Positions 9,491-17,777 of a stretch of DNA of 64,000 nt are shown here, in pieces. Under the pieces are notes generated by a model. It made no database searches. It worked only from the letters and a program-made list of their open reading frames with translations, and was not told the origin of the DNA. Numbering within the stretch: the first letter of the stretch is position 1; the number at the start of each line of letters is the position of its first letter. The position numbers and the translations under genes are program-made. The stretch is from Mucilaginibacter yixingensis (GTDB lineage: Bacteria > Bacteroidota > Bacteroidia > Sphingobacteriales > Sphingobacteriaceae): assembly GCF_041080815.1 (NCBI RefSeq), contig NZ_CP160205.1:3596001-3660000 (forward strand). Direction: 5' to 3'.

Positions 9491-10525
9491 ATGAAAAAAA
9501 TAATACTCATCTGTTTAGTACTAACAGTTCTTGCAACACTTGTCCGCGCACAGCAAAAACCGCAGTATACACAGTATGTTTTTAATAACTATTTACTTAA
9601 CCCCGCCGTTACAGGTATAGAAAACTATGTTGATCTTAAAGCCGGCTACCGCAGTCAGTGGACGGGATTGGAAGGCGCACCCGTAACCAGCTATTTAACC
9701 ATTAACGCCCCTATCGGCGATCGTTTTGTTCAGGGCGATGCCAGCGCTATGCCCGGCGGTAGCGATAACAACCCTATGGGCCGCTTGTATACCCAAGAGT
9801 ATATGGCATCAGAACCGCACCATGGCATCGGCTTTATGGTGGTGTCTGACAAAACCGGCCCTATCACTCAAACCAATTTAGATGCTACTTACGCGTATCA
9901 CATTGGCTTGAGTGAGAAGCTTAATCTGGCACTGGGCGTATCGGCCGGGGTGAACCATATCAGCTTAAACACCGCAGAAATTACCCTGCCCGACTCGCAG
10001 ATTGACCCGGCCATTGCCAATGGCAACAACAGCCAGTGGAAACCAGATCTGGGCGCCGGTATCTGGGCCTACTCATCAAACTATTATCTGGGTGCTTCTG
10101 TACAGCAGTTGTTACCCCAAAATCTGTACTTTAATGAGGGCGGGGCCAGTGCCAATACATCGCTGGTAAAGAGCCAAACCGTACCGCATTACTTTTTTAC
10201 AGCAGGCTTAAAATTGTTCTTAAGTGATGATGTAACCTTGATGCCGTCTGTACTGGTAAAAGTGATACAACCTGTACCTACCACATTTGATGCAAACCTA
10301 AAGATGGGCTTCCGCGATATTTTCTGGGTGGGAGGTTCGTACCGTAAAGATGATTCTTTTGGGGCATTGGCCGGCATTAATATCAACTCGTCTATCAACG
10401 TGGGTTACTCTTATGATATGACAACTTCGGCACTAAAAACAGTAAGCAATGGCACGCACGAGTTGGTGATAGGCATTCTGCTTAACAACCGTTATAAAGT
10501 ACGTTGCCCTACGCACAGCTTTTAG
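9491..10525 (+). CDS. PorP/SprF family T9SS-associated outer membrane protein
   Basis: A 344-residue protein with a signal peptide (1-20) and the family opening QPQYTQYVFNNYLLNPAVTG, followed by alternating beta strands of an outer-membrane barrel. PorP/SprF proteins are paired with type B sorting-domain cargo and are thought to hold it at the cell surface. Here the partner is the cargo gene ending 8 bases upstream, so the two form one transcription unit. The protein ends in a short tail after the last strand. Which cargo it serves is inferred from adjacency and from the known co-occurrence of the two families. Confidence 0.88.
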   Translation: MKKIILICLVLTVLATLVRAQQKPQYTQYVFNNYLLNPAVTGIENYVDLKAGYRSQWTGLEGAPVTSYLTINAPIGDRFVQGDASAMPGGSDNNPMGRLYTQEYMASEPHHGIGFMVVSDKTGPITQTNLDATYAYHIGLSEKLNLALGVSAGVNHISLNTAEITLPDSQIDPAIANGNNSQWKPDLGAGIWAYSSNYYLGASVQQLLPQNLYFNEGGASANTSLVKSQTVPHYFFTAGLKLFLSDDVTLMPSVLVKVIQPVPTTFDANLKMGFRDIFWVGGSYRKDDSFGALAGININSSINVGYSYDMTTSALKTVSNGTHELVIGILLNNRYKVRCPTHSF

Positions 10526-10538
10526 GCCCTGTTGAGAG

Positions 10539-10624
10539 ATTTCGGATTTCGAATGTTCAATTTGGGATTTATTTCTGCAACGAAAAATCAAGAAATCGGA
10601 AATTGAACATTCGAAATTCGAAAT
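10539..10624. repeat. Long inverted repeat between convergent porP-like and rpoN genes
   Basis: Arms 10539-10563 and 10600-10624 (25 nt) are complementary except for one position that can form a G-U pair, with a 36-base loop. It lies between two convergent genes and could stop transcription from both sides. The arms are built from short near-repeated words (ATTTCG, TTCGAA), a style seen in other spacers of this window. Confidence 0.8.
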
Positions 10625-10630
10625 AATAGC

Positions 10631-12106
10631 TTACAGCTCTTTCCTCAACCTGGCTACCGGGATGTTCATTTGCTCGCGGTATTTGGCTACAGTGCGGCGG
10701 GCAATGTTGTAGCCGGCTTCTTTAAGTATTTCGGTCAGCTTCTCATCGGCCAGTGGATGATGTTTATCTTCTTTGCCAATGTGCTCTTCCAATATCTTTT
10801 TCACCTCTTTGTTTGATACTTCCTCGCCGCTCTCAGTCTGAATAGCCTCGCTAAAGAATGATTTGAGCAGGAACGTACCAAACTCGGTTTGTACGTATTT
10901 GGAGTTAGCTACACGTGATACGGTAGAGATATCCATCCCAATCTTGTCGGCAATATCCTTCAAGATCATTGGCTTGAGGTTCTTTTCGTTACCGGTTAAA
11001 AAGAACTCGTATTGATATTGCATAATGGCGTTCATAGTTTTAAGCAAAGTTTGCTGACGCTGCTTAATGGCATCAATAAACCATTTTGCCGAGTCGAGCT
11101 TTTGCTTTACAAACTGTACCGCCTCTTTAAATTTTTTGTCTTTATGCGATGCCTTATCATAATCCTCAAACATCTCCTGGTAAGTGCGGCTTACGCGTAG
11201 TTCAGGAGCATTTTTGGCGTTAAGAGTAAGCACCAGCGTACCATCGTTATTAGTGATATGAAAATCTGGGATTACCTGCAATTGCTTGGTGTTTACCTCA
11301 TTGCTATCGCCCGGCTTGGGGTTCAGTTTTAGAATCTCGGCCACAACAGCGCGCAGTTCTTCGGCCGACATGTTGAGGGCTTTCTCCAGTTTATCGTAAT
11401 GCTTGCGGGTAAACTCATCCAGAAAATCTTCTACCACAATCATGGCTTTTCTGATGATGGGGTCATTCACATCTTTTTTACGCAGCTGGATGAGCAGACA
11501 CTCTTGCAGCGTACGAGCTCCCACACCCGGCGGGTCAAATGCCTGGATCACCTTCAACATCTCCTCTACTTCCTCGTCCTCGGCCATTACGTTTTGAGAG
11601 AACGCCAGGTCATCGGTAATAGACATAATCGGGCGGCGCAGATAACCGTCATCATCCAAACTGCCAATGATCTGCTGACCGATACGGAAATCTTTATCAC
11701 TCAGCGGAATCAGATCCAGCTGAGCCTGCAGGTTTTCAAAAAATGAGGTTTGTACCGCAATAGGAATCTCTTTGCGATCTTCCTCATCATCGCCGTTCTG
11801 ATCATAGCGCGAGCCATAATCGTTAGCGTTATCGTCTTGAAGGTAATCGTCTATATTAAACTCATCAGCATAACTTTCTTCATCGTTACTGCTGTAATCG
11901 TCATCGTCCGGGTCACGATCCGGATACTGTTCTTCCGGCTCGTTCATGTTGGTCAGACTCATGTCTTCAAGCGCGGGGTTTTCTTCCAGTTCTTCTTTAA
12001 TGCGGGTATCTAAAGATACGGTAGGCACCTGCAACAGTTTAATAAACTGAATTTGCTGTGGCGAGAGTTTCTGTAAGAGTTTTTGTTGAAGATTTTGTCT
12101 TAGCAT
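10631..12106 (-). CDS. rpoN: RNA polymerase sigma-54 factor
   Basis: A 491-residue sigma-54. It has the Q-rich region I (LQQKLLQKLSPQQIQFIKLLQ), an acidic region II (about 50-110), the core-binding domain, the helix-turn-helix (DISTVSRVANSKYVQTEFG) and the RpoN box ARRTVAKYRE near the C-terminus. Sigma-54 recognises -24/-12 promoters and needs an AAA+ activator; no such activator is visible in the window. Length and layout are normal for the family. A TAATTTTG -7 box lies 17 bases before the start codon. Confidence 0.97.
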   Translation of the reverse strand: MLRQNLQQKLLQKLSPQQIQFIKLLQVPTVSLDTRIKEELEENPALEDMSLTNMNEPEEQYPDRDPDDDDYSSNDEESYADEFNIDDYLQDDNANDYGSRYDQNGDDEEDRKEIPIAVQTSFFENLQAQLDLIPLSDKDFRIGQQIIGSLDDDGYLRRPIMSITDDLAFSQNVMAEDEEVEEMLKVIQAFDPPGVGARTLQECLLIQLRKKDVNDPIIRKAMIVVEDFLDEFTRKHYDKLEKALNMSAEELRAVVAEILKLNPKPGDSNEVNTKQLQVIPDFHITNNDGTLVLTLNAKNAPELRVSRTYQEMFEDYDKASHKDKKFKEAVQFVKQKLDSAKWFIDAIKQRQQTLLKTMNAIMQYQYEFFLTGNEKNLKPMILKDIADKIGMDISTVSRVANSKYVQTEFGTFLLKSFFSEAIQTESGEEVSNKEVKKILEEHIGKEDKHHPLADEKLTEILKEAGYNIARRTVAKYREQMNIPVARLRKEL

Positions 12107-12122
12107 AAGTGTAGATCGGTAG

Positions 12123-12130
12123 CAAAATTA
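12123..12130 (-). promoter_or_regulatory. Candidate -7 promoter element of rpoN
   Basis: Read on the minus strand this is TAATTTTG, a full match to TAnnTTTG, placed 17 bases before the rpoN start. A clear -33 TTTG was not found at the usual distance, so only the -7 element is claimed. Confidence 0.45.
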
Positions 12131-12265
12131 CATCAAATCCACTTAACATGAAAATGCGCAATAATTGTTGAAATGTAAAAACCTTTTAATTGTTTGCCGC
12201 TTTAATGATTAAAAAAAACTTTATCTTCAAAATATAATTATTACCTCACTCTAAACTTTTAAATT

Positions 12266-12667
12266 ATGGGTTTCGCAAAAGAATTTAAAGAGTTTGCCGT
12301 CAAGGGAAACGTGGTTGATCTGGCCGTCGGCGTGATCATCGGTGCAGCCTTCGGCAAAATCGTTACATCGTTGGTAAATGATGTAATTATGCCGCCAATT
12401 GGCTTGCTTACCGGCGGTCTTGACTTTAGCAAACAAAAATGGGTATTAAAAGCAGCCGAAGGTGGTAAGCCAGAAACAGCCATTAGCTACGGTGCATTTG
12501 TTAACAATGTGATCGATTTTGTAATTGTAGCCTTTGTGATCTTCCTGATGATTAAAGGTATCAATTCATTAAAACGCAAAGAGGAAGCAGCACCTGCCGC
12601 CCCACCAGAACCAACAAAAGAAGAAGTACTACTGACAGAGATCAGAGATCTGCTGGCGAAGAAATAA
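12266..12667 (+). CDS. mscL: Large-conductance mechanosensitive channel
   Basis: A 133-residue MscL: an N-terminal amphipathic helix ([17 protein letters not shown]), TM1 with the pore-lining small residues ([19 protein letters not shown]), a periplasmic loop, TM2 (about 85-105) and a charged C-terminal helix ([15 protein letters not shown]). It forms a pentameric inner-membrane pore that opens under membrane tension and releases solutes on hypo-osmotic shock. Length is normal. The gene stands alone and ends at two stacked hairpins that separate it from the convergent DUF4249 gene. Confidence 0.97.
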   Translation: MGFAKEFKEFAVKGNVVDLAVGVIIGAAFGKIVTSLVNDVIMPPIGLLTGGLDFSKQKWVLKAAEGGKPETAISYGAFVNNVIDFVIVAFVIFLMIKGINSLKRKEEAAPAAPPEPTKEEVLLTEIRDLLAKK

Positions 12668-12687
12668 ATCGGTTACCCCCTCTAAAT

Positions 12688-12759
12688 CTCCCCCAAAGGG
12701 GGAGACTTTCAAAAAAGGCTATCATCCCACTACAAATATGTGAGAAGATAGCTTTTTTT
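12688..12759 (+). terminator. Double hairpin downstream of mscL
   Basis: The first stem pairs 12688-12694 with 12698-12704 (CTCCCCC/GGGGGAG). The second pairs 12718-12723 with 12747-12752 and is followed by T7 (12753-12759); matching A residues precede it, so it could work in both directions. A further C/G-rich hairpin follows at about 12778-12807. Confidence 0.75.
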
Positions 12760-12808
12760 ATTATTAATGGTTTTCTGCCCCTCCCCTTCGGGGAGGCCGG
12801 GAGGGGTA

Positions 12809-13612
12809 TTACAACACCACCAACGATTTCTTTTGCACCGTGTTTGCGCTAAAATAGCCCAGCGCGCCTCCTGTAATATTGGAAGTTGGGTTTGATGGCG
12901 TGGCCGAATCATTCGGCGAGTTACCGCCCTGGTGGCTCAGGTTAAAGAAATAATCGTACACGGCTTTATCCACACAGTCCATCTCTACATCAACCTTATC
13001 GCCGGGGTTAAGGGTGATATCAGTTTGATACAGCGTGGTGTTTACGTAGCGGCCGTTGGTCAGGTAATCATCGGCAGCAAATACAGCTTTTACCTGCACA
13101 TTATTGACAAACATTAAAAAGCGGTAACGATTGACGGCATTTGGCGGATCGCGATAAAAGGCTGATACGTTGCGCACCAGTTTAGTACCCACGGTGATGC
13201 CGGTTAAACCAATCGAATCCAACTGTACCATATCAGGCATGGTAGAGGTTGACGTATAAACATTATCGCCTATTTTAACAGAAAGCGCATAACTCTGCCC
13301 CGACTTACCTTTAATAGCGCTGTTGGTATATTGCCCGGGCTTGGTCTCGGTAAAAGCATAGACCTTGCCGGCATTGGTTACGGTAACGGTAGCGCCGGAT
13401 ATTGGCGGATATACGTTAGCCGCATCATAATCAATACTTTTAGAGATGGAGATGGTTTGGATGCCTGTTACATTGGTAATTCTACCTTCAATTACCGGCA
13501 ACGATGCATCATTTTTCACCTTAATATCTATTACCCGCTGGCACGAGGTCAACACGGCAGCCATCACTACCAATAAAAACAATATGTTGGACCTCATTAT
13601 GCTCACACTCAA
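12809..13612 (-). CDS. DUF4249 outer-membrane lipoprotein
   Basis: A 267-residue protein with a lipoprotein signal (LLVVMAAVLTSC) and the DUF4249 pattern: an early KVKND..LPVIEGRITN strand, Ig-like repeats with GATVTVTNAG, and a closing region on cell-surface-like strands. DUF4249 genes typically sit directly downstream of a TonB-dependent receptor that has a carboxypeptidase-like N-terminal domain, as here: its start overlaps the receptor stop by 4 bases. The pair is thought to act like SusC/SusD, with the lipoprotein as a surface lid or binding partner. The substrate is unknown. Confidence 0.85.
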   Translation of the reverse strand: MSVSIMRSNILFLLVVMAAVLTSCQRVIDIKVKNDASLPVIEGRITNVTGIQTISISKSIDYDAANVYPPISGATVTVTNAGKVYAFTETKPGQYTNSAIKGKSGQSYALSVKIGDNVYTSTSTMPDMVQLDSIGLTGITVGTKLVRNVSAFYRDPPNAVNRYRFLMFVNNVQVKAVFAADDYLTNGRYVNTTLYQTDITLNPGDKVDVEMDCVDKAVYDYFFNLSHQGGNSPNDSATPSNPTSNITGGALGYFSANTVQKKSLVVL

Positions 13613-15978
13613 AATTTAAAATTCCAGGTTACCGATGGGATAATGCCGAACAGGCTGGTTTCTACAGCCTCGGTATGTGGCGGGCTATCTTTGGTATCGC
13701 GGAAGATGATACTATAAGGGTTTCTATGGTTATATACATTATATATGCCAAACGTCCAGCCTGAGCGATAATTTTTATGCGGCTTGCCATCCCAGGTAAC
13801 ACCCAGATCCAGCCGATGATCTGCCGGCATACGGTAACCATTGCGCTGCTGATAGTAATAGGTGGTTACGCCGCCTATACTATACTTCCCATCGGGGAAG
13901 GTAATGGCGTTGCCCGTGCCATAAACAAAACTGGCAGATAAAGTTACACGTTTGCTCCATTTAAATATGCCAACGGCACTCAGGTCATGCAGTCTGTCCT
14001 GTCGGGCGGGGAAATAATTACCGTTATTTACCCCGTCAAACCTGTCCTCCACGCGCGAGAGGGTATAGCCCAGCCAGCCGGTTATGCGGCCATAGTTCTT
14101 CTTTAAGTACAATTCCAATCCGTATGATCGTCCTACACCATACAATAGCTGCGACTCTACATTCTGATTGGCTACCAGTTGGGCGTTGTTTTTATAATCA
14201 ATCTGGTTTTGCAGCCATTTATAATAGGCCTCGGCCGAAAACTCGAACATGTTATTCCCGGCGTTGCGATACCAGCCCAGCGAAAACTGATCTGCCACAC
14301 CTGGCTTGATGTTGTTACTGCTCAGCACATACAAATCTGTAGGCAGCGCGGCAGTTGAGTTTGACAGCAGATGGATGTTCTGCGTGTTATGATTATAAGA
14401 GAACTTGATAGCCGTTTTACTGTTCAGCGTAAAGTTGGCGCTCAAACGTGGCTCGGCGTTAACATAAGTGGCTACAGCATCGCCCTTGGCATAATAAACA
14501 GTATTAATGGTGTTGCCATTGGTGCCATAAGTGCTAAAATTACCTGGCCCCACCATTTCAAACCGGTCAAGCCTGATGCCGTAAACCACGTTTAACCGAC
14601 TGCCCAGCTTCATATCGTCCATCAGGTAGGCGGCAGCCTCGTTAGCGTACCGAGGTTCTATATTGGTAGAATTGTAAACCGCATTTGGCGAAGCAATGAT
14701 ATTACCCGGCAAGATGGAATGACGGGTAAGCACCGCGCCAAAGCCCAGTTTATTGTTGCTCCCCAGAAACCAGTTAAAATCTTCTTTCACGCTAAAATCG
14801 CGAATCTTGGACGCCACATCAAACAGGTTATTATCAGTTAGGTTATGAATAGCGTACTGATAGTTGCTGTAGTTAAGCGAAGTATTGCCAAACAACTTGC
14901 TGCTATAAATATGGTTCCACCGCAGGGAGGCGATGGCGTTGCCCCAGTTGGACGCAAAATTATCTTTCAGGCCGATGTTATCTTTACCGTAATAGGCCGA
15001 TAAATAGAGCGTATTGTTCTGACTGAGCTGATAGTTCAACTTCACATTCAGATCATAAAAATAAAGGCTGCTCCCCTTCAGACTGGAATCGCCCGAGAGT
15101 TTTAAAAAGGCATCGGCATAGGTGCGGCGGGCGCTGACCATAAATGAGCTTTTGCCTTTTACAAGCGGCCCTTCTGCCTTAATACGCGAGGCAATCAGAC
15201 CGATGCCACCCTCAAAACCATAATCGTTCTTATTACCATCATCCATCCGGATGTCCAGCACTGAGGATAACCTGCCGCCATAAGATGCCGGCATCCCGCC
15301 TTTATACAAATCAACCTCCTTAATGGCATCTGCATTAAAAATAGAGAAGAAGCCAAACAGGTGCGTGGCGTTATAAACCGGAGCGCCATCCAGCAAAATC
15401 AGGTTTTGATCGGTCCCTCCCCCACGCACGTAGAAACCGGTATACGCGTCGCCGGTGGTTTTTACGCCGGGGAGTAATTGAATGGTTTTTAAAACATCTT
15501 TCTCACCCAATAGCACAGGGATGTTGTTGATCTGGCTCACGTCCAGCTTATTCACCCCCATCTGTGCACCCGTAATGTTGGCGCTACGCGATTGTACTTT
15601 GCCGGTTACCACCACCTCGTTCAGTTCGTTACTGGGGTTAAGCTGGTGATTAAGCTTGACATCATGTTGTAAATCCAGCTTTAACTCAATGGTTTTGTAG
15701 CCAACGTAACTGATCTGCAAAGTATATTGCCCCGCAGGGAGGGTGAGTGAGTAGAAACCGTAATCGTTACTAACGATGCCTGCGGGTGCCCCGCCCCCGG
15801 TTTTAACGGTAGCGCCTATCAGGCTTTCACCGGTTTGCGCGTCGGTAATGGTGCCGCTTACGGTGTATTTGGTTTGGGCCGACGCTTTGCAAACGCCAAG
15901 GCATAACAGCGCAGGCAGCAAAAACTGCAATAAAAACAATGCAAAACGACAGTTACCTTTTTTAGGTTCAAAACACAT
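13609..15978 (-). CDS. TonB-dependent receptor with N-terminal CarboxypepD_reg-like domain
   Basis: A 789-residue outer-membrane receptor. It has a signal peptide (about 1-35), a carboxypeptidase-regulatory-like beta-sandwich (about 38-120, VSGTITDAQTGESLIGA), a plug (about 125-230, with LLDGAPVYNATHLFG) and a 22-strand barrel region ending in an aromatic terminus (TWNFKF). It imports a nutrient using energy from TonB-ExbBD. It is translationally coupled to the DUF4249 lipoprotein gene (4-base overlap). Upstream lies a 26-bp inverted repeat and an unexplained GC-rich block. No hydrolase is nearby that would suggest the substrate. Confidence 0.92.
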   Translation of the reverse strand: MCFEPKKGNCRFALFLLQFLLPALLCLGVCKASAQTKYTVSGTITDAQTGESLIGATVKTGGGAPAGIVSNDYGFYSLTLPAGQYTLQISYVGYKTIELKLDLQHDVKLNHQLNPSNELNEVVVTGKVQSRSANITGAQMGVNKLDVSQINNIPVLLGEKDVLKTIQLLPGVKTTGDAYTGFYVRGGGTDQNLILLDGAPVYNATHLFGFFSIFNADAIKEVDLYKGGMPASYGGRLSSVLDIRMDDGNKNDYGFEGGIGLIASRIKAEGPLVKGKSSFMVSARRTYADAFLKLSGDSSLKGSSLYFYDLNVKLNYQLSQNNTLYLSAYYGKDNIGLKDNFASNWGNAIASLRWNHIYSSKLFGNTSLNYSNYQYAIHNLTDNNLFDVASKIRDFSVKEDFNWFLGSNNKLGFGAVLTRHSILPGNIIASPNAVYNSTNIEPRYANEAAAYLMDDMKLGSRLNVVYGIRLDRFEMVGPGNFSTYGTNGNTINTVYYAKGDAVATYVNAEPRLSANFTLNSKTAIKFSYNHNTQNIHLLSNSTAALPTDLYVLSSNNIKPGVADQFSLGWYRNAGNNMFEFSAEAYYKWLQNQIDYKNNAQLVANQNVESQLLYGVGRSYGLELYLKKNYGRITGWLGYTLSRVEDRFDGVNNGNYFPARQDRLHDLSAVGIFKWSKRVTLSASFVYGTGNAITFPDGKYSIGGVTTYYYQQRNGYRMPADHRLDLGVTWDGKPHKNYRSGWTFGIYNVYNHRNPYSIIFRDTKDSPPHTEAVETSLFGIIPSVTWNFKF

Positions 15979-16036
15979 GGAACGCGCTTAATCTCTTTCG
16001 GCAATCGGTATATAGGCTAAGATGCGGTTATTTTTT

Positions 16037-16133
16037 GTCTTGAACCAAGATTTATTGGATTTAAAAGATTCTCCTGATATCATACAATACAATCACGTAA
16101 ATCCCTAAAATCCAATAAATCCTGGTTCAAGAC
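16037..16133. repeat. 26-bp inverted repeat upstream of the TonB-dependent receptor
   Basis: Arms 16037-16062 and 16108-16133 are complementary with one mismatch around a 45-base loop. The words (AACCAAGATTTATTGGATTT) differ from the REP-like family elsewhere in the window, but the layout is similar. It sits 58 bases upstream of the receptor start. Confidence 0.75.
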
Positions 16134-16140
16134 TTTTCAA

Positions 16141-16260
16141 CCTAAACCCGGGTGCAGCGGATACCGGCCCTGTGGCTAGTGCCTGTGCAGTATGAGCGGA
16201 ACACGGGAGCAAACGTGGTTTGGTGCAGCGGCAGTGCTTTACGGGGTAAAGTCAGATCGT
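16141..16260. other. Unexplained GC-rich intergenic block with a direct repeat and hairpins
   Basis: This block is richer in G and C than the surrounding spacer. It holds two copies of GGTGCAGCGG (16151-16160 and 16222-16231), and CTTTAC/GTAAAG can pair around GGG at about 16237-16251. It does not code for a convincing peptide. It may be a structured RNA or regulatory region; I recognise no known riboswitch. Its end overlaps the stop codon of the small membrane-protein gene. Confidence 0.35.
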
Positions 16261-16563
16261 TAATGTAATAATCACGGTCAGCAACACGAGCGCTAACAAA
16301 CAACTATAATAGCGGTGGTCTCGTTTCCGGATCATCATTACCCCGAAGGTTGTAAGGGCTAAAGCGATACTAATGATCATGAATAGAATCTGTGCAAACA
16401 CTAGCCCTTGTACGCAAATTCCTCCGCCCTTCCCCTGCAGTTCCGATCTCATTTTCTCAAAATCTAAACTCACTATTATTACCCGCCCGGATAAAAGCAG
16501 GTAGACTGCGTACGCAGAAAACGACAACCAATGTTTTTTGAGAAACTGCAATAGGGCTTTCAT
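16252..16563 (-). CDS. Small hypothetical membrane protein
   Basis: A 103-residue protein with three predicted membrane segments (about 12-32, 50-75 and 83-103) and a short polar loop with LQGKGGGICVQG. The second segment is followed by the positive stretch RKRDHRYY, which supports a real membrane topology. I do not recognise the family. It lies between the receptor region and the divergent rpsL operon, with no clear functional partner. Confidence 0.6.
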   Translation of the reverse strand: MKALLQFLKKHWLSFSAYAVYLLLSGRVIIVSLDFEKMRSELQGKGGGICVQGLVFAQILFMIISIALALTTFGVMMIRKRDHRYYSCLLALVLLTVIITLTI

Positions 16564-16670
16564 TAGTTTTTTTTCTTAATACCACCGCCGGGCATTTGGT
16601 AACCCTTAACCGCCTAAAACCCAAGGCCCATCCTTAATCTCCATTTAACAAAAAACTTTCACTCAACGTA

Positions 16671-16701
16671 TTGAAAATCAAAAATAATGTTCGTACTTTT
16701 G
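16671..16701 (+). promoter_or_regulatory. Promoter of the rpsL operon
   Basis: A TTG at 16671-16673 (in ATTGAAAA) is followed after 20 bases by TACTTTTG at 16694-16701, matching the Bacteroidota -33/-7 pattern. Transcription should start near 16706, right at a 5-bp stem (16705-16709 with 16715-16719) that would form the very 5' end of the message. Confidence 0.75.
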
Positions 16702-16747
16702 CAGTCCCGAAAAGCGGGATAAAAAAAAGTAATATTAAAAGGAAGAA

Positions 16748-17161
16748 ATGCCTACTATTCAGCAATTAGTTAGAAAAGGTAGAGTAGCTCTGGTTGACAA
16801 GAGTAAGTCACCAGCGTTGGACAGCTGTCCACAGCGAAGAGGCGTGTGCACCCGTGTGTACACCACTACCCCTAAAAAACCAAACTCAGCAATGCGTAAA
16901 GTTGCCCGTGTGCGCTTAACCAACGGTAAAGAGGTGAATGCCTATATCCCAGGTGAAGGTCACAACTTACAGGAGCACTCAATCGTGTTGATCCGTGGCG
17001 GTCGTGTTAAAGACTTACCGGGTGTTCGTTACCACATCATCCGTGGTGCACTGGATACTTCAGGTGTAAACGGTCGTAACCAACGTCGTTCTAAATATGG
17101 TACCAAACGTCCTAAACCAGGTCAGGCAGCTGCTGCACCTGCAAAAGGTAAAAAGAAATAA
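16748..17161 (+). CDS. rpsL: 30S ribosomal protein S12
   Basis: A 137-residue S12 with the conserved decoding-centre loops [18 protein letters not shown] and [14 protein letters not shown]43 and K88 (E. coli numbering), the classical streptomycin-resistance sites, both appear as lysine ([15 protein letters not shown]). There is a short alanine/lysine tail ([12 protein letters not shown]). It is the first gene of the str operon, followed 19 bases later by rpsG. The start has an A-rich leader with AAAAGGA. Confidence 0.98.
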   Translation: MPTIQQLVRKGRVALVDKSKSPALDSCPQRRGVCTRVYTTTPKKPNSAMRKVARVRLTNGKEVNAYIPGEGHNLQEHSIVLIRGGRVKDLPGVRYHIIRGALDTSGVNGRNQRRSKYGTKRPKPGQAAAAPAKGKKK

Positions 17162-17180
17162 TTAAAGGAGGATCATTATA

Positions 17181-17648
17181 ATGAGAAAGTCGAAACCAAA
17201 AAAGAGAATCCTTCTTCCTGACCCAAGGTTCAATGATACCCTGGTAACCAGGTTTGTAAACAACTTGATGTATGATGGTAAAAAATCTACCGCTTACACC
17301 ATTTTTTACAATGCTGTTGACATCGTAGAGAAAAAAACCAGCGAAAGCGGTTTGGATACCTGGAAAAAAGCGTTGAACAACGTTATGCCAGCTGTAGAAG
17401 TTAAAAGCCGCCGTGTAGGTGGTGCTAACTTCCAGGTGCCTACAGAGGTACGTCCGGAGCGTAAAGTAGCTTTAGGTATGAAATGGCTGATTAGCTATGC
17501 CCGTCGTCGTGGTGAGAAAACCATGATGGAGAAACTGGCTGGCGAGATCATTGCTGCTGCCAAAGGTGAAGGTGCTGCTGTGAAGAAAAAAGAAGATACG
17601 CACAAAATGGCTGAAGCCAACAAAGCGTTCTCACACTTCCGTTTCTAA
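17181..17648 (+). CDS. rpsG: 30S ribosomal protein S7
   Basis: A 155-residue S7: the basic N-terminus [10 protein letters not shown], the 16S-binding helices, and the conserved [20 protein letters not shown] and [16 protein letters not shown] stretches. S7 starts assembly of the 30S head. It has a full Shine-Dalgarno-like AAAGGAGG at 17164-17171, unusual for this phylum, where leaders are often A-rich without one. It ends before an inverted repeat that separates it from fusA. Confidence 0.98.
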   Translation: MRKSKPKKRILLPDPRFNDTLVTRFVNNLMYDGKKSTAYTIFYNAVDIVEKKTSESGLDTWKKALNNVMPAVEVKSRRVGGANFQVPTEVRPERKVALGMKWLISYARRRGEKTMMEKLAGEIIAAAKGEGAAVKKKEDTHKMAEANKAFSHFRF

Positions 17649-17671
17649 TAAAATAATGACTGAAATATAGT

Positions 17672-17757
17672 AAGTAAGCGAATGAGTGATTTATTGAAAA
17701 GGTAACATTATCCTAATCATTAAATCGCTTATTCGCTACTTCACTTAATCACTCATT
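17672..17757. repeat. Inverted repeat between rpsG and fusA
   Basis: AATGAGTGATT at 17681-17691 is the exact complement of 17747-17757. A flanking pair (17672-17683 with 17731-17741) matches with one bulge. The unit lies inside the operon and ends 20 bases before the fusA start, so it could form structure at the ribosome-binding region or act as an attenuator. There is no T-run after it. Confidence 0.7.
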
Positions 17758-17777
17758 TAATCATTGATAAAAAAGAT

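Noticed and set aside
16141..16260. Cobalamin or TPP riboswitch
   Set aside because: The conserved B12-box or thi-box words are not present; the adjacent gene order also gives no support.
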